Source: Bacteroidota bacterium
GTDB taxonomy: Bacteria; Bacteroidota; Bacteroidia; Chitinophagales; Chitinophagaceae
Assembly (NCBI GenBank): GCA_023391015.1
Contig: JAEWBT010000028.1
Location: 1 to 43,717, forward strand
Direction: 5' to 3'
Length of the DNA stretch: 43,717 nt
Each line of letters starts with the position of its first letter. Position 1 is the first letter of the stretch. A program made the position numbers and the translations under genes. Below are positions 15,521-24,444 of the stretch, in pieces. The notes below the pieces were generated by a model. It was not told the DNA's origin. It was given only the letters and a program-made list of their open reading frames with translations, and made no database searches.

Positions 15521-18412
15521 TTAGTTCACAACCAGTTTTTCGGTGTGGTTGAGGCCGCTGGAAGCTACCTGTACCACGTAGATGCCTTTTACAGCTACAG
15601 CCGAAGCCGGAATCTCAATGGTTGTCAGGCTTCCGGTTCCTTGTGTGGTAGCGCGATATACTACTTTACCGGTAATGTCGCTGATGGTAACATTTACGTC
15701 GCCGTTCGCGTTTTTCAGGTAAATAGAAGTACCGGCGTTGGTTGGGTTTGGAGCCAGAACCATGCCGCGCTCGGCGAGCAGTTGGTCGTTCACGCCGAGG
15801 CCGTTGTTGGAAACATAAATCCGGTCGATGTAGAAGTTGTTGCCGGAGCCAAGGCGCGGGCCGGCATTTTCCGGAGTCGGGATGACGCCGGGACGGTAGC
15901 GGAAACGGAACATAATGCTGTTGGTTCCGGGGTTTACGTACTGCCGCAGGTCAATATTGCGCTCTTTCCAGTTCCACAGTCCGGTAGGCGTAAACGGTGT
16001 GCTGATAACGCCGTTGTTGTTAAGTGCGCGTTTGCCCATCACATCAATGGGACGCCAGGTGTTGCCGCAGTCGGTGCTGGCATAAATCTGAAGCGTATCG
16101 TTGATTTCATCGCTGACGCTGGAGCGGCTGGCACCGGCATACAGGAAGTTCAGGTTCAGGTTGCCGCCGTTGTTGAGGCCGTTCAGGTCAAATGGTGGGG
16201 AGAAGAAATCATCGAAATCGCCATCCGGAGAGCCGCCGGGCAGACTTGCAATTGGGTTTTGCACGCCATACCGGTAGTCATATCCATTGTATTTAATGCT
16301 GGTTTGGTCATATCCGCCTACGTTGTTAACATGCTCCCACTTAAAGGAGTTGTTGTAGTAGTTGAAGATCGGCCAGCGGTCCATATCGCCTCCCGGGTTG
16401 AAATCCTGGAAGTAACCGATAGGGGCAATTTTATTGTTTGCATCCGCCACATAAACCGGTTGACGGGTTTCGGTATCGGCCCCGGCATTGGTTTGCACAC
16501 GCAGGCTTACCGTAGCCCAGCCAGGCTGAGAAAAGGACGTTTGAATGTTAGGCAAATGGCTTGTAGAGGTGGGTTGGCTGGCACCATTGCTGAAAGTCCA
16601 CTCTACCAGGTCATTTGCATTAACGGTGTCGCCGGTAGTACGGTTGTTGAAGGTAAACGTTTCGCCGGTACACTTATAAACGATGTCACCGTAGTTATAA
16701 ATACCTGGGGAAACAAATAAGCGCTCATCAATAGAGTTATACCGCTGAACAGAGAAGTCGGCTACCGGACGCACATCCTGACGCGGGAGGATGTTGCCGT
16801 TGGCATCCATAATACCAGTGAGAATCAGGTTGGCGGTTGTCGAAAGCTTGTTCCGATCGGCGATCGGGCTGCTGGCCGAAAGGCGCATCCGTTGTGCCTG
16901 ACCGTCGGAGAACATCTTGGAACAACCAGTGTAATCCATGATGTTTTGCGAGTTGGTCGTATCGGCATAATCCACCAGGAAGCCACCGTCGGGCAGCGGG
17001 ATCGCCTGCGATGGAATGGTACCGGCAGCGTTATAGACATAGAAGCTGCTATACTCCGAGCTGTCCATAATTCTAAAGAAGCCGTACTTCATCTTCCAGT
17101 TATAGAAGTAACGGTAGGTCTGTCCTTGTGCAGTATCGTTGGAGGTAAAATAAACAGCGCCGGAAATCTTTCTGTAAGGCAGGAGCAACCGATTGGTATC
17201 TGCATAAGCGCCCGGATTGCGCAGGAAGCTCATTTTATAGCCATCACCGGCCCCGATTTTCCAATTGAGCGGCAGGGTTAGTTTGGTTCCTTTGCGAACG
17301 CGGAACGTATCCTGATAGAGATAAACAGGATTGCCGTTGCGGGTCAGCTGAATGGCATATGCAGCACCGGAGTCGGCACCGGAATAGATATCAATCGAGT
17401 TGAGATAAAACAGCGAGTAGGCGTCGAAAGAGATGCCATTATTAGTGAGTGTATCTGTTTTCTTGGTAACAGAATCCAGCTCCACCTTGCCCATAATTGC
17501 ACCTGTGAGCGTGCAGGTCGTGTCATAAATAGCGGAAGGGCTGTTACATCCACCACCGGAGTGGCCTTTTGTGGGGGGCGTATCAAAGACACCATCGTCG
17601 CCGCAACGGACATTCGGGTCATTGGTATTGCCCCATACGTGAGCCAGGCTAAAGTAGTGGCCAAGTTCGTGGGCAATGGTTTGATCGCCATTGATAGTGC
17701 CGTAGCTGCTGATGGTAGCCTGATAGGCCACCATAATCCCATCTACAACCTTAAGAGCTGCGTTGTTGTCAATTGTGGTAGGCTGATAGGCATAAGCAGC
17801 CGCTCTGGAGTTGGTGATGTAGGTGTTGATCCAGATATTTACATAAGAATCCGGAGCCCAGCCACCCAGCTTGCCCAGGTCGCCCCCTTTGAGCGTCAGG
17901 TAGTGGCGCTGGCGGGTGATGCCATTGGTAGGCTGGCCCATCGGGTCTTTCTGCGCCAGGTGGAAGACGAATTTTGTCTTGCCGATGTATTTGGTTCCGG
18001 TACCACGGATCAACCCTTTAAAAGGCGCAATCACAACTGAAGTATCAGCGTTCATGCGGTTATAAGCCTCGTTGATCTGCTTAACGGCTTCGTACACCTG
18101 ATTGTCGGTCAGGCCGGCAAATTCAGTTCCGTAGTTATGAACGAGGTGAAAAACCAGCGGGATGTGATAAACCGTGGTGGTATCTCTGCCCGTGAAAGTG
18201 GTTTTAGCATACTGCGATAAATCCATTTTAGACAGAGAAGCATCAATGATTTGCTTCCATTTTGCCTCGCTCTTGGCTATCTGTTCCGGATACTGCTGCT
18301 CGGCAAGCCGGCGCATCTCGTCTGTATAGCACGTAGCGGCGTTCTGCGCATGAGATGCGCTTACCAAACCGCCCGTCAACACAGCTGTAGAAAGGAGTAA
18401 TTTCTTTATCAT
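15521..18412 (-). CDS. Secreted M43-type zinc metalloprotease with PKD-like domain and T9SS sorting domain
   Basis: A 963-residue secreted protein. Residues 1-22 are a signal peptide ending SASHAQ. Residues about 60-300 are the protease: HIPLVFHLVHNYG, then the zinc site HELGHYFSLAHVWG (HExxHxxxxxH), a Cys-rich segment after it (CGDDGVFDTPPTKG), and a Met-turn-like NIMDYTGC near residue 490. A large insert of about 200 residues separates zinc site and Met-turn. A PKD-like domain follows (PVADFSV, then FSNGASQPTS), then a jelly-roll region, and finally the T9SS type A sorting domain (LAPNPTNAGTSIYL to HTEKLVVN). It should be exported through the outer membrane, anchored or released, and cut proteins. 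A perfect TACTTTTG promoter element lies 39 bases before the ATG. Confidence 0.93.
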   Translation of the reverse strand: MIKKLLLSTAVLTGGLVSASHAQNAATCYTDEMRRLAEQQYPEQIAKSEAKWKQIIDASLSKMDLSQYAKTTFTGRDTTTVYHIPLVFHLVHNYGTEFAGLTDNQVYEAVKQINEAYNRMNADTSVVIAPFKGLIRGTGTKYIGKTKFVFHLAQKDPMGQPTNGITRQRHYLTLKGGDLGKLGGWAPDSYVNIWINTYITNSRAAAYAYQPTTIDNNAALKVVDGIMVAYQATISSYGTINGDQTIAHELGHYFSLAHVWGNTNDPNVRCGDDGVFDTPPTKGHSGGGCNSPSAIYDTTCTLTGAIMGKVELDSVTKKTDTLTNNGISFDAYSLFYLNSIDIYSGADSGAAYAIQLTRNGNPVYLYQDTFRVRKGTKLTLPLNWKIGAGDGYKMSFLRNPGAYADTNRLLLPYRKISGAVYFTSNDTAQGQTYRYFYNWKMKYGFFRIMDSSEYSSFYVYNAAGTIPSQAIPLPDGGFLVDYADTTNSQNIMDYTGCSKMFSDGQAQRMRLSASSPIADRNKLSTTANLILTGIMDANGNILPRQDVRPVADFSVQRYNSIDERLFVSPGIYNYGDIVYKCTGETFTFNNRTTGDTVNANDLVEWTFSNGASQPTSTSHLPNIQTSFSQPGWATVSLRVQTNAGADTETRQPVYVADANNKIAPIGYFQDFNPGGDMDRWPIFNYYNNSFKWEHVNNVGGYDQTSIKYNGYDYRYGVQNPIASLPGGSPDGDFDDFFSPPFDLNGLNNGGNLNLNFLYAGASRSSVSDEINDTLQIYASTDCGNTWRPIDVMGKRALNNNGVISTPFTPTGLWNWKERNIDLRQYVNPGTNSIMFRFRYRPGVIPTPENAGPRLGSGNNFYIDRIYVSNNGLGVNDQLLAERGMVLAPNPTNAGTSIYLKNANGDVNVTISDITGKVVYRATTQGTGSLTTIEIPASAVAVKGIYVVQVASSGLNHTEKLVVN

Positions 18413-18450
18413 GAGCTTTTAGTGATCCTGTCATTCCAGGACAGGGGCAC

Positions 18451-18458
18451 CAAAAGTA
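18451..18458 (-). promoter_or_regulatory. TAnnTTTG promoter element of the metalloprotease gene
   Basis: On the minus strand TACTTTTG matches the Bacteroidota -7 consensus, 39 bases before the start codon at 18412. No clear -33 element is seen. Confidence 0.6.
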
Positions 18459-18549
18459 ACGATAATTTGGGGAAAAAAGTTTGCGTATTTTTTTGAATCC
18501 TATTTACGCAATATTTCTTTCAAAGTCGGCGGCTCCGGGCAAAAAAAGA

Positions 18550-18588
18550 AAAAGCATTCTGCCCCGTCGGGGGTTATAGAATGCTTTT
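18550..18588 (-). terminator. Terminator of tRNA-Leu
   Basis: An 11-bp stem (AAAAGCATTCT with AGAATGCTTTT) and a loop containing an extra CCCCGACGGGG hairpin. On the minus strand the stem is followed by TTTTTCTTTTTTT. Confidence 0.85.
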
Positions 18589-18598
18589 AAAATCAAGG

Positions 18599-18683
18599 TG
18601 CCCCAGGCCGGACTCGAACCGGCACGAGCGTTGCGGCTCAAGGGATTTTAAGTCCCTCGTGTCTACCATTTCACCACCAGGGC
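18599..18683 (-). tRNA. tRNA-Leu (anticodon UAA)
   Basis: An 85-nt tRNA. Acceptor GCCCTGG pairs with CTGGGGC, and the discriminator is A. The anticodon stem is AGGGA/TCCCT with loop CTTAAAA, giving UAA, which reads UUA. The long variable arm (TGAGCCGCAACGCTCG) is the class II hallmark of Leu, and the T-arm GGTTCGAGTCC is intact. CCA is not fully encoded (ACCT). Confidence 0.96.
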
Positions 18684-18719
18684 GCAACCAGCGCAAATAT
18701 AAAACCGGCACTAAACAAA

Positions 18720-18749
18720 AAATTCCAAACAAAGCTTTGTTTGGAATTT
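18720..18749 (-). terminator. Perfect-palindrome terminator between the two tRNA genes
   Basis: A perfect 30-base palindrome centred on AAAGCTTT, followed on the minus strand by TTTTTGTTTAG. It separates tRNA-Gly from tRNA-Leu, so the two may be made as separate transcripts. Confidence 0.85.
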
Positions 18750-18760
18750 GAAAGAAAAAG

Positions 18761-18833
<73 letters not shown>

Positions 18834-19024
18834 TTAAAAAGAACTTTTTTCCCTTCTGCCGACCCGTTGTCCGCTGTTGGGAGTGCAAATGTACAGCGCG
18901 ATTTGAAACGACCAAATTTTTTCTGGAAATTTTCTTTCCTGCCGGAAAGCTGGTTTGAAATGATATCACCAACAAACAGGTAAGGGCTTTTTAGGGGAAC
19001 ATTCAGAATCTTACATTCGCCGTT

Positions 19025-19675
19025 GTGGACGCTCTCCTTACTCTGCTGCGCAAAGACCTCACCGCCGAGTGGCGACACAAGCACATGCTCTTTGGCGTTT
19101 TGCTGTATGTAGGCAGCACAGTCTTTATCATTTATGCTATGGCCGGGCGGCCCGAGGCGGCAGTCTGGAATGTTCTTTTTTGGGTTTCGCAGCTTTTTGC
19201 GGCGGTCAATGCGGCGGCCCGCAGTTTTCTGGCCGATAGCCCGGCGCGCTTCCGGTATTACGCCACTTTGGCCCCACCCCGCGCTTATTTTCTTTCCAAG
19301 CTGGCTTATGGCTTGCTGTTGCAACTGCTGGTAACCGCTGTCAGTCTTGGTTTGTTCACCTTTTTGCTGGGATTGCCGCTCTACCGGCCCTTTGAGTTTC
19401 TGCTCACAGCGCTACTGGGAAGCCTGTCGTTGTCCTTGGTTTTTACGTTTCTGTCAGCGATTGCGTCCCGTGCGGGGGGCAATGCGGCCCTCATGGCCAT
19501 TCTGGGTTTCCCGCTTTTGTTGCCGGTGCTGATGCTTTTGGGTAAAATGGCGCTGGCCGGCCTCTCGCCCACCGTCGCCCCAGGCTGGTGGAGTCTGGTA
19601 GCTTCCCTCGCCGGCCTCGATGTTCTGTTGCTGGCTTTGGGAATGGTCCTTTTTCCGGTATTGTGGACAGAGTAA
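19025..19675 (+). CDS. ccmB: Heme exporter protein CcmB
   Basis: A 216-residue inner-membrane protein with six hydrophobic segments. It starts with LLRKDLTAEWRHKHM, the cytoplasmic lead-in of CcmB, and has ADSPARFRYYATLAPPRAYFLSK in the first loop. It is the membrane subunit of the CcmAB ABC complex, which works with CcmC on heme delivery to CcmE for cytochrome c maturation. Translation starts at GTG 19025; a TACATTCG element, one mismatch from TAnnTTTG, ends six bases upstream. CcmA is not in the window. The next gene is ccmC after a 258-bp gap with its own promoter. Confidence 0.88.
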   Translation: MDALLTLLRKDLTAEWRHKHMLFGVLLYVGSTVFIIYAMAGRPEAAVWNVLFWVSQLFAAVNAAARSFLADSPARFRYYATLAPPRAYFLSKLAYGLLLQLLVTAVSLGLFTFLLGLPLYRPFEFLLTALLGSLSLSLVFTFLSAIASRAGGNAALMAILGFPLLLPVLMLLGKMALAGLSPTVAPGWWSLVASLAGLDVLLLALGMVLFPVLWTE

Positions 19676-19787
19676 AACGGGGGGTAGGATTTAAGTCAGA
19701 GGAATAAGTAGGTGGATAGGAGGTTTTGATAGATAGACTCTAAATAAGCCCAAAACTTTGTCTGTAAGCACAGAAAGTGATAGCATT

Positions 19788-19841
19788 TTCCGGAAACAGG
19801 CGATTGTTTTCCGGAAATGGGAAACCTGAATTTTCCGGAAA
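19788..19841. repeat. Three TTTCCGGAAA palindromes within about 55 bp
   Basis: Copies near 19788, 19808 and 19832 are the densest cluster of this motif in the window. They lie in the 258-bp gap upstream of the ccmC promoter and might act as a regulatory site, though the motif is also common inside genes. Confidence 0.7.
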
Positions 19842-19908
19842 TCAACCCCTTTAAACCCTATCAACTCATTAACACCTAACTCCTAATCCCTGACACCTTT
19901 TCTCTCCT

Positions 19909-19916
19909 TACCTTTG
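19909..19916 (+). promoter_or_regulatory. TAnnTTTG promoter element of ccmC
   Basis: TACCTTTG matches the consensus exactly, 17 bases before the ATG at 19934, implying a very short 5' leader. Confidence 0.65.
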
Positions 19917-19933
19917 CGCACCTAGAGCGGATC

Positions 19934-20626
19934 ATGTTTTTTTTCAGTCGAAACAATTGGTGGAAACTGCTTTGCGTGGCGTTGCTGACTGTCACGCTTT
20001 TTGCCGGGCTGTTGGGGAAAGTACCCGCACGCCATATCCTCAATGAATCCATCCGCAACCTGTATTTCCACGTGCCGATGTGGTTTGGGATGCTGGGGCT
20101 TTTCACCGGCTCTTTCATCTATGCTATCAAATACCTGCGTTCCGGAAATCCGGAAGACGACTTACGCTCCGTAAGCTGGCTCAAGGTAGGCGTCCTGTAT
20201 TCCATTCTCGGAATGCTTACCGGCATGGCCTGGGCGGCCTATACCTGGGGCGAGCCCTGGAGCAACGACCCAAAACAACTGGGCACGGCGGTGTGCATGC
20301 TTTCTTACTTTGCTTATCTGGTGCTGCGCAGTGGCATTGCCGATGAAGAGAAAAAAGCCCGGATATCGGCGGTGTACAATGTCTTTGCCTACGCCATGAT
20401 TTTTCCCCTGCTGTTCGTGATTCCCCGCATGGTGGATTCCCTGCATCCAGGCAACGGTGGCAACCCCGCCTTCTCTAACTACGACCTTGATGCCCGGATG
20501 CGGATGGTGTTTTATCCGGCGGTTGTTGGTTGGTTTTTGCTGGGGGTATGGATGAGCCAGCTGCGCTTTCGCATCTCCCGTCTGCAAAGCCGGATTGAAG
20601 AAAATCAAACCTTTCGCCATGGCTAA
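19934..20626 (+). CDS. ccmC: Heme transporter CcmC/CcsA family protein
   Basis: A 230-residue inner-membrane protein with six hydrophobic segments. It carries the tryptophan-rich heme motif as WGEPWSNDPKQLGT in a periplasmic loop, and the external His candidates in YFHVPMWF and in SLHPGN. CcmC loads heme onto the chaperone CcmE for cytochrome c assembly. The name CcsA is also used for Bacteroidota homologues, but the length (230) fits CcmC. Its last codons overlap the ATG of the CcmD-like gene, so the two are co-translated. Confidence 0.9.
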   Translation: MFFFSRNNWWKLLCVALLTVTLFAGLLGKVPARHILNESIRNLYFHVPMWFGMLGLFTGSFIYAIKYLRSGNPEDDLRSVSWLKVGVLYSILGMLTGMAWAAYTWGEPWSNDPKQLGTAVCMLSYFAYLVLRSGIADEEKKARISAVYNVFAYAMIFPLLFVIPRMVDSLHPGNGGNPAFSNYDLDARMRMVFYPAVVGWFLLGVWMSQLRFRISRLQSRIEENQTFRHG

Positions 20627-20846
20627 AACAAAGATTTTTCAGCGCACCCTCTGCTTTCTTTTGATTGCTTTTTCAGCGCTGCCGGTATTTGCTCAGGAAA
20701 ATACCCCGGAAATGGCCGATGTGATGCGCTCTAATGGCAAGATTTGGGTCGTTGTTGTGGTATTAGCGATTATCTTCGCCGGAATTTTCATATACCTCTT
20801 CCGGCTCGACCGGAAGATTACCCGATTGGAACAAGAGGCGAAGTAA
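20619..20846 (+). CDS. CcmD family protein
   Basis: A 75-residue single-span membrane protein. Residues 1-26 resemble a cleavable signal (FLLIAFSALPVFAQ), followed by a short linker (MADVMRSNGKIW), one helix (VVVVVLAIIFAGIFIYLF) and a charged end (RLDRKITRLEQEAK), the usual CcmD tail. CcmD helps release heme-loaded CcmE from the CcmABC complex. ATG 20619 overlaps the ccmC stop and is preferred over the frame start at 20595. The signal-like N-terminus is typical of the Bacteroidota form. Confidence 0.85.
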   Translation: MAKTKIFQRTLCFLLIAFSALPVFAQENTPEMADVMRSNGKIWVVVVVLAIIFAGIFIYLFRLDRKITRLEQEAK

Positions 20847-20903
20847 AACCTGGCCTCTTCTTTTTTTATATTTTTTTCCTTTTTTACTGCCAAAAAAACC
20901 GAA

Positions 20904-22328
20904 ATGGCACAAAACAATTCCGAGCACTACAGCTTTTTTCAAGGCGTAGAGCGCAACTTCGACAAGGCGGCCAAATACACCCGCTTTGAGTCCGGTATCC
21001 TGGAACAAATCAAGGCCTGTAACTCTGTGTACCGGATGAAGTTTCCGGTGCGCATCGGCGACAACGTAGAGGTGATCGAAGCCTACCGCGTGCAACACTC
21101 GCACCACAAGCTGCCCTGCAAAGGCGGTATCCGCTACTCGATGGACGTGAATCAGGATGAGGTGATGGCCCTGGCCGCCCTGATGACCTACAAGTGCGCC
21201 TTGGTGAACGTGCCCTTCGGTGGTGGTAAAGGCGGTATCAAAATCGACACTAAAAAATACTCGGTTTTTGAACTGGAAAAAATCACCCGCCGCTATGCTT
21301 CCGAGCTGGTGAAGAAAAACTTTATTGGTGCCGGCATCGATGTGCCTGCCCCTGACTATGGCTCCGGTGCACGCGAGATGAGCTGGATCGCCGATACCTA
21401 TGCTTCGCTGAACCCCGGCGACATCAACGCACTGGGCTGCGTAACCGGAAAACCGGTGAGCCAGGGCGGTGTGCGCGGTCGCAAGGAAGCTACCGGCCTC
21501 GGTATCTTCTACGGCGTCCGGGAGTTCTGCAACTACGAGGAAGACATGAAAAACCTCGGGCTTACCAAAGGCATTACCGGTAAGAAAATGATTATTCAGG
21601 GCCTCGGCAACGTAGGCTTCCACGCGGCGCAGTTCTTCTACGACGCCGGTGCCATCATCGTGGGTCTGGCAGAATACGAAGGCGGCCTTTATTGCGAAGA
21701 CGGCCTGGACCTCTATAAAGTAGTAGAACACCGCAAATCCACCGGCTCGATCCTAGGCTACGGCAACGGTGCTACTGATTTCAAAAATTCTGCCGAAGTA
21801 CTGGAGCAGGCCTGTGATATCCTGATCCCGGCTGCTTTGGAAAACGTGATTAACGCCGGAAATGCCGACCGCATTCAGGCCAAAATCATTGGCGAAGGTG
21901 CCAACGGCCCGCTGACGCCGGAGGCCGACGAGGTGTTATTTAAGAAAGGCGTCGTGGTGATTCCGGATATGTACCTGAACGCCGGTGGTGTAACGGTTTC
22001 TTATTTTGAATGGTTGAAAAACCTCAGCCACGTACGTTTTGGCCGGATGGACAAGCGCTTCACCGAAAACCAGAACGCCAACATCATCCGTACGGTAGAA
22101 AACATGACCGGTAAAAGCGTAACCGAGCAGGAGCGCCAAATGCTGATGCACGGCCCCGACGAAGAAGATCTCGTATATTCCGGCCTGGAAGACACTATGA
22201 TTGGCTCTTTCCACGAAATCCGCGAAGCGCAAAAGGCGCATCCGGAGGTAGACATGCGCACCGCAGCGTTCATCGTTGCCATCAACAAAGTGGGTGCGGC
22301 CTACGAAGAGCTGGGTATCTTCCCATAA
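20904..22328 (+). CDS. Glutamate dehydrogenase (Glu/Leu/Phe/Val dehydrogenase family)
   Basis: A 474-residue soluble enzyme. The N-terminal substrate domain has the signature VPFGGGKGGIKID, whose Lys is catalytic, and PAPDYGSGAREMSWIADTY. The C-terminal NAD(P) domain has IIQGLGNVGFHAAQFF, followed by GEGANGPLTPEAD. It interconverts glutamate and 2-oxoglutarate plus ammonia. The acidic residue after the second beta strand (GLAEYEGG) would fit NAD, but cofactor choice cannot be settled by eye. It lies 57 bp after the CcmD-like gene in the same direction and has its own terminator. Confidence 0.9.
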   Translation: MAQNNSEHYSFFQGVERNFDKAAKYTRFESGILEQIKACNSVYRMKFPVRIGDNVEVIEAYRVQHSHHKLPCKGGIRYSMDVNQDEVMALAALMTYKCALVNVPFGGGKGGIKIDTKKYSVFELEKITRRYASELVKKNFIGAGIDVPAPDYGSGAREMSWIADTYASLNPGDINALGCVTGKPVSQGGVRGRKEATGLGIFYGVREFCNYEEDMKNLGLTKGITGKKMIIQGLGNVGFHAAQFFYDAGAIIVGLAEYEGGLYCEDGLDLYKVVEHRKSTGSILGYGNGATDFKNSAEVLEQACDILIPAALENVINAGNADRIQAKIIGEGANGPLTPEADEVLFKKGVVVIPDMYLNAGGVTVSYFEWLKNLSHVRFGRMDKRFTENQNANIIRTVENMTGKSVTEQERQMLMHGPDEEDLVYSGLEDTMIGSFHEIREAQKAHPEVDMRTAAFIVAINKVGAAYEELGIFP

Positions 22329-22348
22329 GCAATTAGATTTCCTTTTTC

Positions 22349-22387
22349 AAAAAGCAAGGCATTTTTCCGGAAAATGCCTTGCTTTTT
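22349..22387 (+). terminator. Terminator of glutamate dehydrogenase
   Basis: A long stem (AAAGCAAGGCATTTT with AAAATGCCTTGCTTT) whose turn is the TTTCCGGAAA palindrome, followed by TTTTTTGC. Confidence 0.9.
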
Positions 22388-22428
22388 TGCTTTTTGAAAA
22401 GCCCCATCGAACCTGTTAGCTTCGCCTT

Positions 22429-23961
22429 ATGTTGCGCCAAATCCTGCTGCCCACGCTCTTGCTGCTCTTCGCGATGGCTACTTACCTCTGGCGCATCAAT
22501 GATAAATCGGTCGATTTTGATGAGCGTTATACGCTCAACATTGCAACCGGCTTGGGCGGCAATACACATGGAAAGCGCACCTTCGGCACTTTTGTTCAGA
22601 ATCCGATTGCCGGAAAAACATTTACACCCGCCGACTATTGGGGACGCTTCACCTATGCCAATACTGTCAATACGGCCCTGAGCGACAACGGACAAGGTTT
22701 GCCTTATTTCCTACTGCTTCACGGATGGTTCGCAACAGCGCCGGTTACGGTTTTTAATGCCCGCCTGCCAGCGGTTCTTTTTCTGGTTCTGACGGGCGCA
22801 TTGCTCTGGGTGTTTCTACGCCGGAACGCCCCGCCGCGTCTGGCATGGCTGGCAACTACCCTGCTGCTCTTTAACGGCCTTTTGATGGACCTTGCGCGCT
22901 ATAGTCGGTTCTACACCCTGGGTATTTTTCTGGCCTTGCTTTCCGGAATTGTGCTCTATAAACTGGTGCAACATAAGAGACCTGCAACTGCATTTCTGCT
23001 GGGCTGCGTCTGGACTGTTTTCTTTCTAACCCAATATTTTGCAGCGCTGGTAATTCTGGGACAAGGGCTTTATTTGCTGTTTCATGAGCGCAAAAAGGTT
23101 TCAGTTCCCGTTTGGACAGCCGGTGTTGCCGGAGTTCTGATTTTAATTTTCTTGTGGTTGATCCCCTTAAATGGGATAGAAGCCCTCCTATCGGTTTTCC
23201 GGTATCACGAGCAATCGGCGCAAAGCAAAACCGCCTGGTTCGCAACACTTACAACGCAGCAGGCGCTTATTGGCCTGGGCACTAACCTGGCTACGCTTTT
23301 CGGAGCAGCTACGAATCCACAGCCTGGCTTCAAAGCGGTCTTCAATATCTTGCTGGCCCTCCCGGGATGGGCACTTTGCCTGCGGATTTTAAGGCAGCCG
23401 CTGCCGGAGTTTCAGCGGTTTTGGGTCCGGATTGCAGCCCTTATCATTGCCACCCAAACGGTTTTTGTGATAAGTCATCTTTTATTTACCAGCAAAGGAT
23501 TGCTGCTGGTGCCCCGCTATTGGATGTTCTGCATTCCCTTCGGAGCCCTCTGGCTGGCTATTGGGATAAACAGTGGGTTGCAGGAGAAAGGCAACTGGCG
23601 CCTGACAGCAGTTGTTGCAGTAATAGCGCTTGGACTGCGGCTATGCCTTAGTATTTACACCGCTTGGTCGGGAAAAGGGTTTAATGGTTTTAGCAAACCA
23701 CAGTGTTTATCAGCCGCCGCTACGCCGGATATCGAGGGCATGGCAACTGCGATCCGGCAGCGCTGGCGTCCGGGAGACACGGTTGTGTACGCGCGCTGGT
23801 CTTTTGCACAATACATCAATTGGTTTTGGCAGGATGCACCTCCAATTGTTCAACAAGTAGATACCACTCAACCAGATTTCGCCCGCATCAAAACGCCTTC
23901 CGGCGTTGTTACTGTTCCATTGCGACTCGGACAACCTGCAAAAGCCCGACCTTGTCCCTAA
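22429..23961 (+). CDS. GT-C membrane glycosyltransferase (GT39/ArnT-like)
   Basis: A 510-residue polytopic membrane protein with about eleven hydrophobic segments. The first periplasmic loop holds SVDFDERYTLNIA, the Asp-Glu motif at which GT-C enzymes bind lipid-linked sugar, then QGLPYFLLLHGWFA and a second conserved loop (DLARYSRFYTLGIFLAL). A periplasmic C-terminal part runs from about residue 420. Such enzymes move a sugar from a polyprenyl phosphate to a protein or lipid outside the cytoplasm. Substrate unknown. A TAGCTTCG element, one mismatch from TAnnTTTG, ends five bases before the ATG. Confidence 0.87.
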   Translation: MLRQILLPTLLLLFAMATYLWRINDKSVDFDERYTLNIATGLGGNTHGKRTFGTFVQNPIAGKTFTPADYWGRFTYANTVNTALSDNGQGLPYFLLLHGWFATAPVTVFNARLPAVLFLVLTGALLWVFLRRNAPPRLAWLATTLLLFNGLLMDLARYSRFYTLGIFLALLSGIVLYKLVQHKRPATAFLLGCVWTVFFLTQYFAALVILGQGLYLLFHERKKVSVPVWTAGVAGVLILIFLWLIPLNGIEALLSVFRYHEQSAQSKTAWFATLTTQQALIGLGTNLATLFGAATNPQPGFKAVFNILLALPGWALCLRILRQPLPEFQRFWVRIAALIIATQTVFVISHLLFTSKGLLLVPRYWMFCIPFGALWLAIGINSGLQEKGNWRLTAVVAVIALGLRLCLSIYTAWSGKGFNGFSKPQCLSAAATPDIEGMATAIRQRWRPGDTVVYARWSFAQYINWFWQDAPPIVQQVDTTQPDFARIKTPSGVVTVPLRLGQPAKARPCP

Positions 23962-23991
23962 CGTTTAAATCGCTGCGCATCCTCCGCCCTT

Positions 23992-24273
23992 TTAGGGTTC
24001 AATCACATACAAATCTTCTCCGTCGCGCTTCATCCGGTATTTTTCGCGGGCAAATTTTTCCAGCGCTTCCGGGTTTTGCACCAGCGCCACCCGCTCGCTG
24101 TCCATCCGGTCAATCTCCGCATGCAGATAGTCAATACTTTGGCGCAGCTCCGCCAGATGTGCTTTGGAGCGCTGCTGCGAAGCAAAATCGTTGCGATCGA
24201 AGAAAGTCATCCACACCACAAACAAGGCCAGCACCAGAATGTATTTGTTGAAGATGAGACGTAGGAAATTCAC
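23992..24273 (-). CDS. Septum formation initiator family protein (FtsB/DivIC)
   Basis: A 93-residue bitopic protein with a short cytoplasmic start (NFLRLIFNKY), one helix (ILVLALFVVWMTFF), then a coiled coil (KAHLAELRQSIDYLHAEIDRM) and the conserved end EALEKFAREKYRMKRDGEDLYVI. FtsB/DivIC joins FtsL and FtsQ/DivIB in the divisome. GTG 24273 is chosen; the longer frame begins with TTG at 24309 and adds unrelated residues. It follows enolase on the same strand, an arrangement I recall from other Bacteroidota, although a terminator separates them here. Confidence 0.88.
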   Translation of the reverse strand: MNFLRLIFNKYILVLALFVVWMTFFDRNDFASQQRSKAHLAELRQSIDYLHAEIDRMDSERVALVQNPEALEKFAREKYRMKRDGEDLYVIEP

Positions 24274-24383
24274 AGCGAAAACGGTTTGAAAGGGTGCGTA
24301 AAAATACAATCCATCCGGCAGGATATTTCAAAGGCCTGTAGCAATAAATTTCCGGAAACCAATTCCGATTTTCCGGAAAATGC

Positions 24384-24423
24384 AAAGGCCGCCGGAAAAT
24401 AAGATTGTTTTCCGGCGGCCTTT
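24384..24423 (-). terminator. Terminator of enolase
   Basis: A 16-bp perfect stem (AAAGGCCGCCGGAAAA with TTTTCCGGCGGCCTTT) and an eight-base loop. It is symmetric, so it may work on both strands. It lies between eno and the FtsB-like gene. Confidence 0.85.
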
Positions 24424-24444
24424 ATAGGCTTTTGAAGCTAAGAA

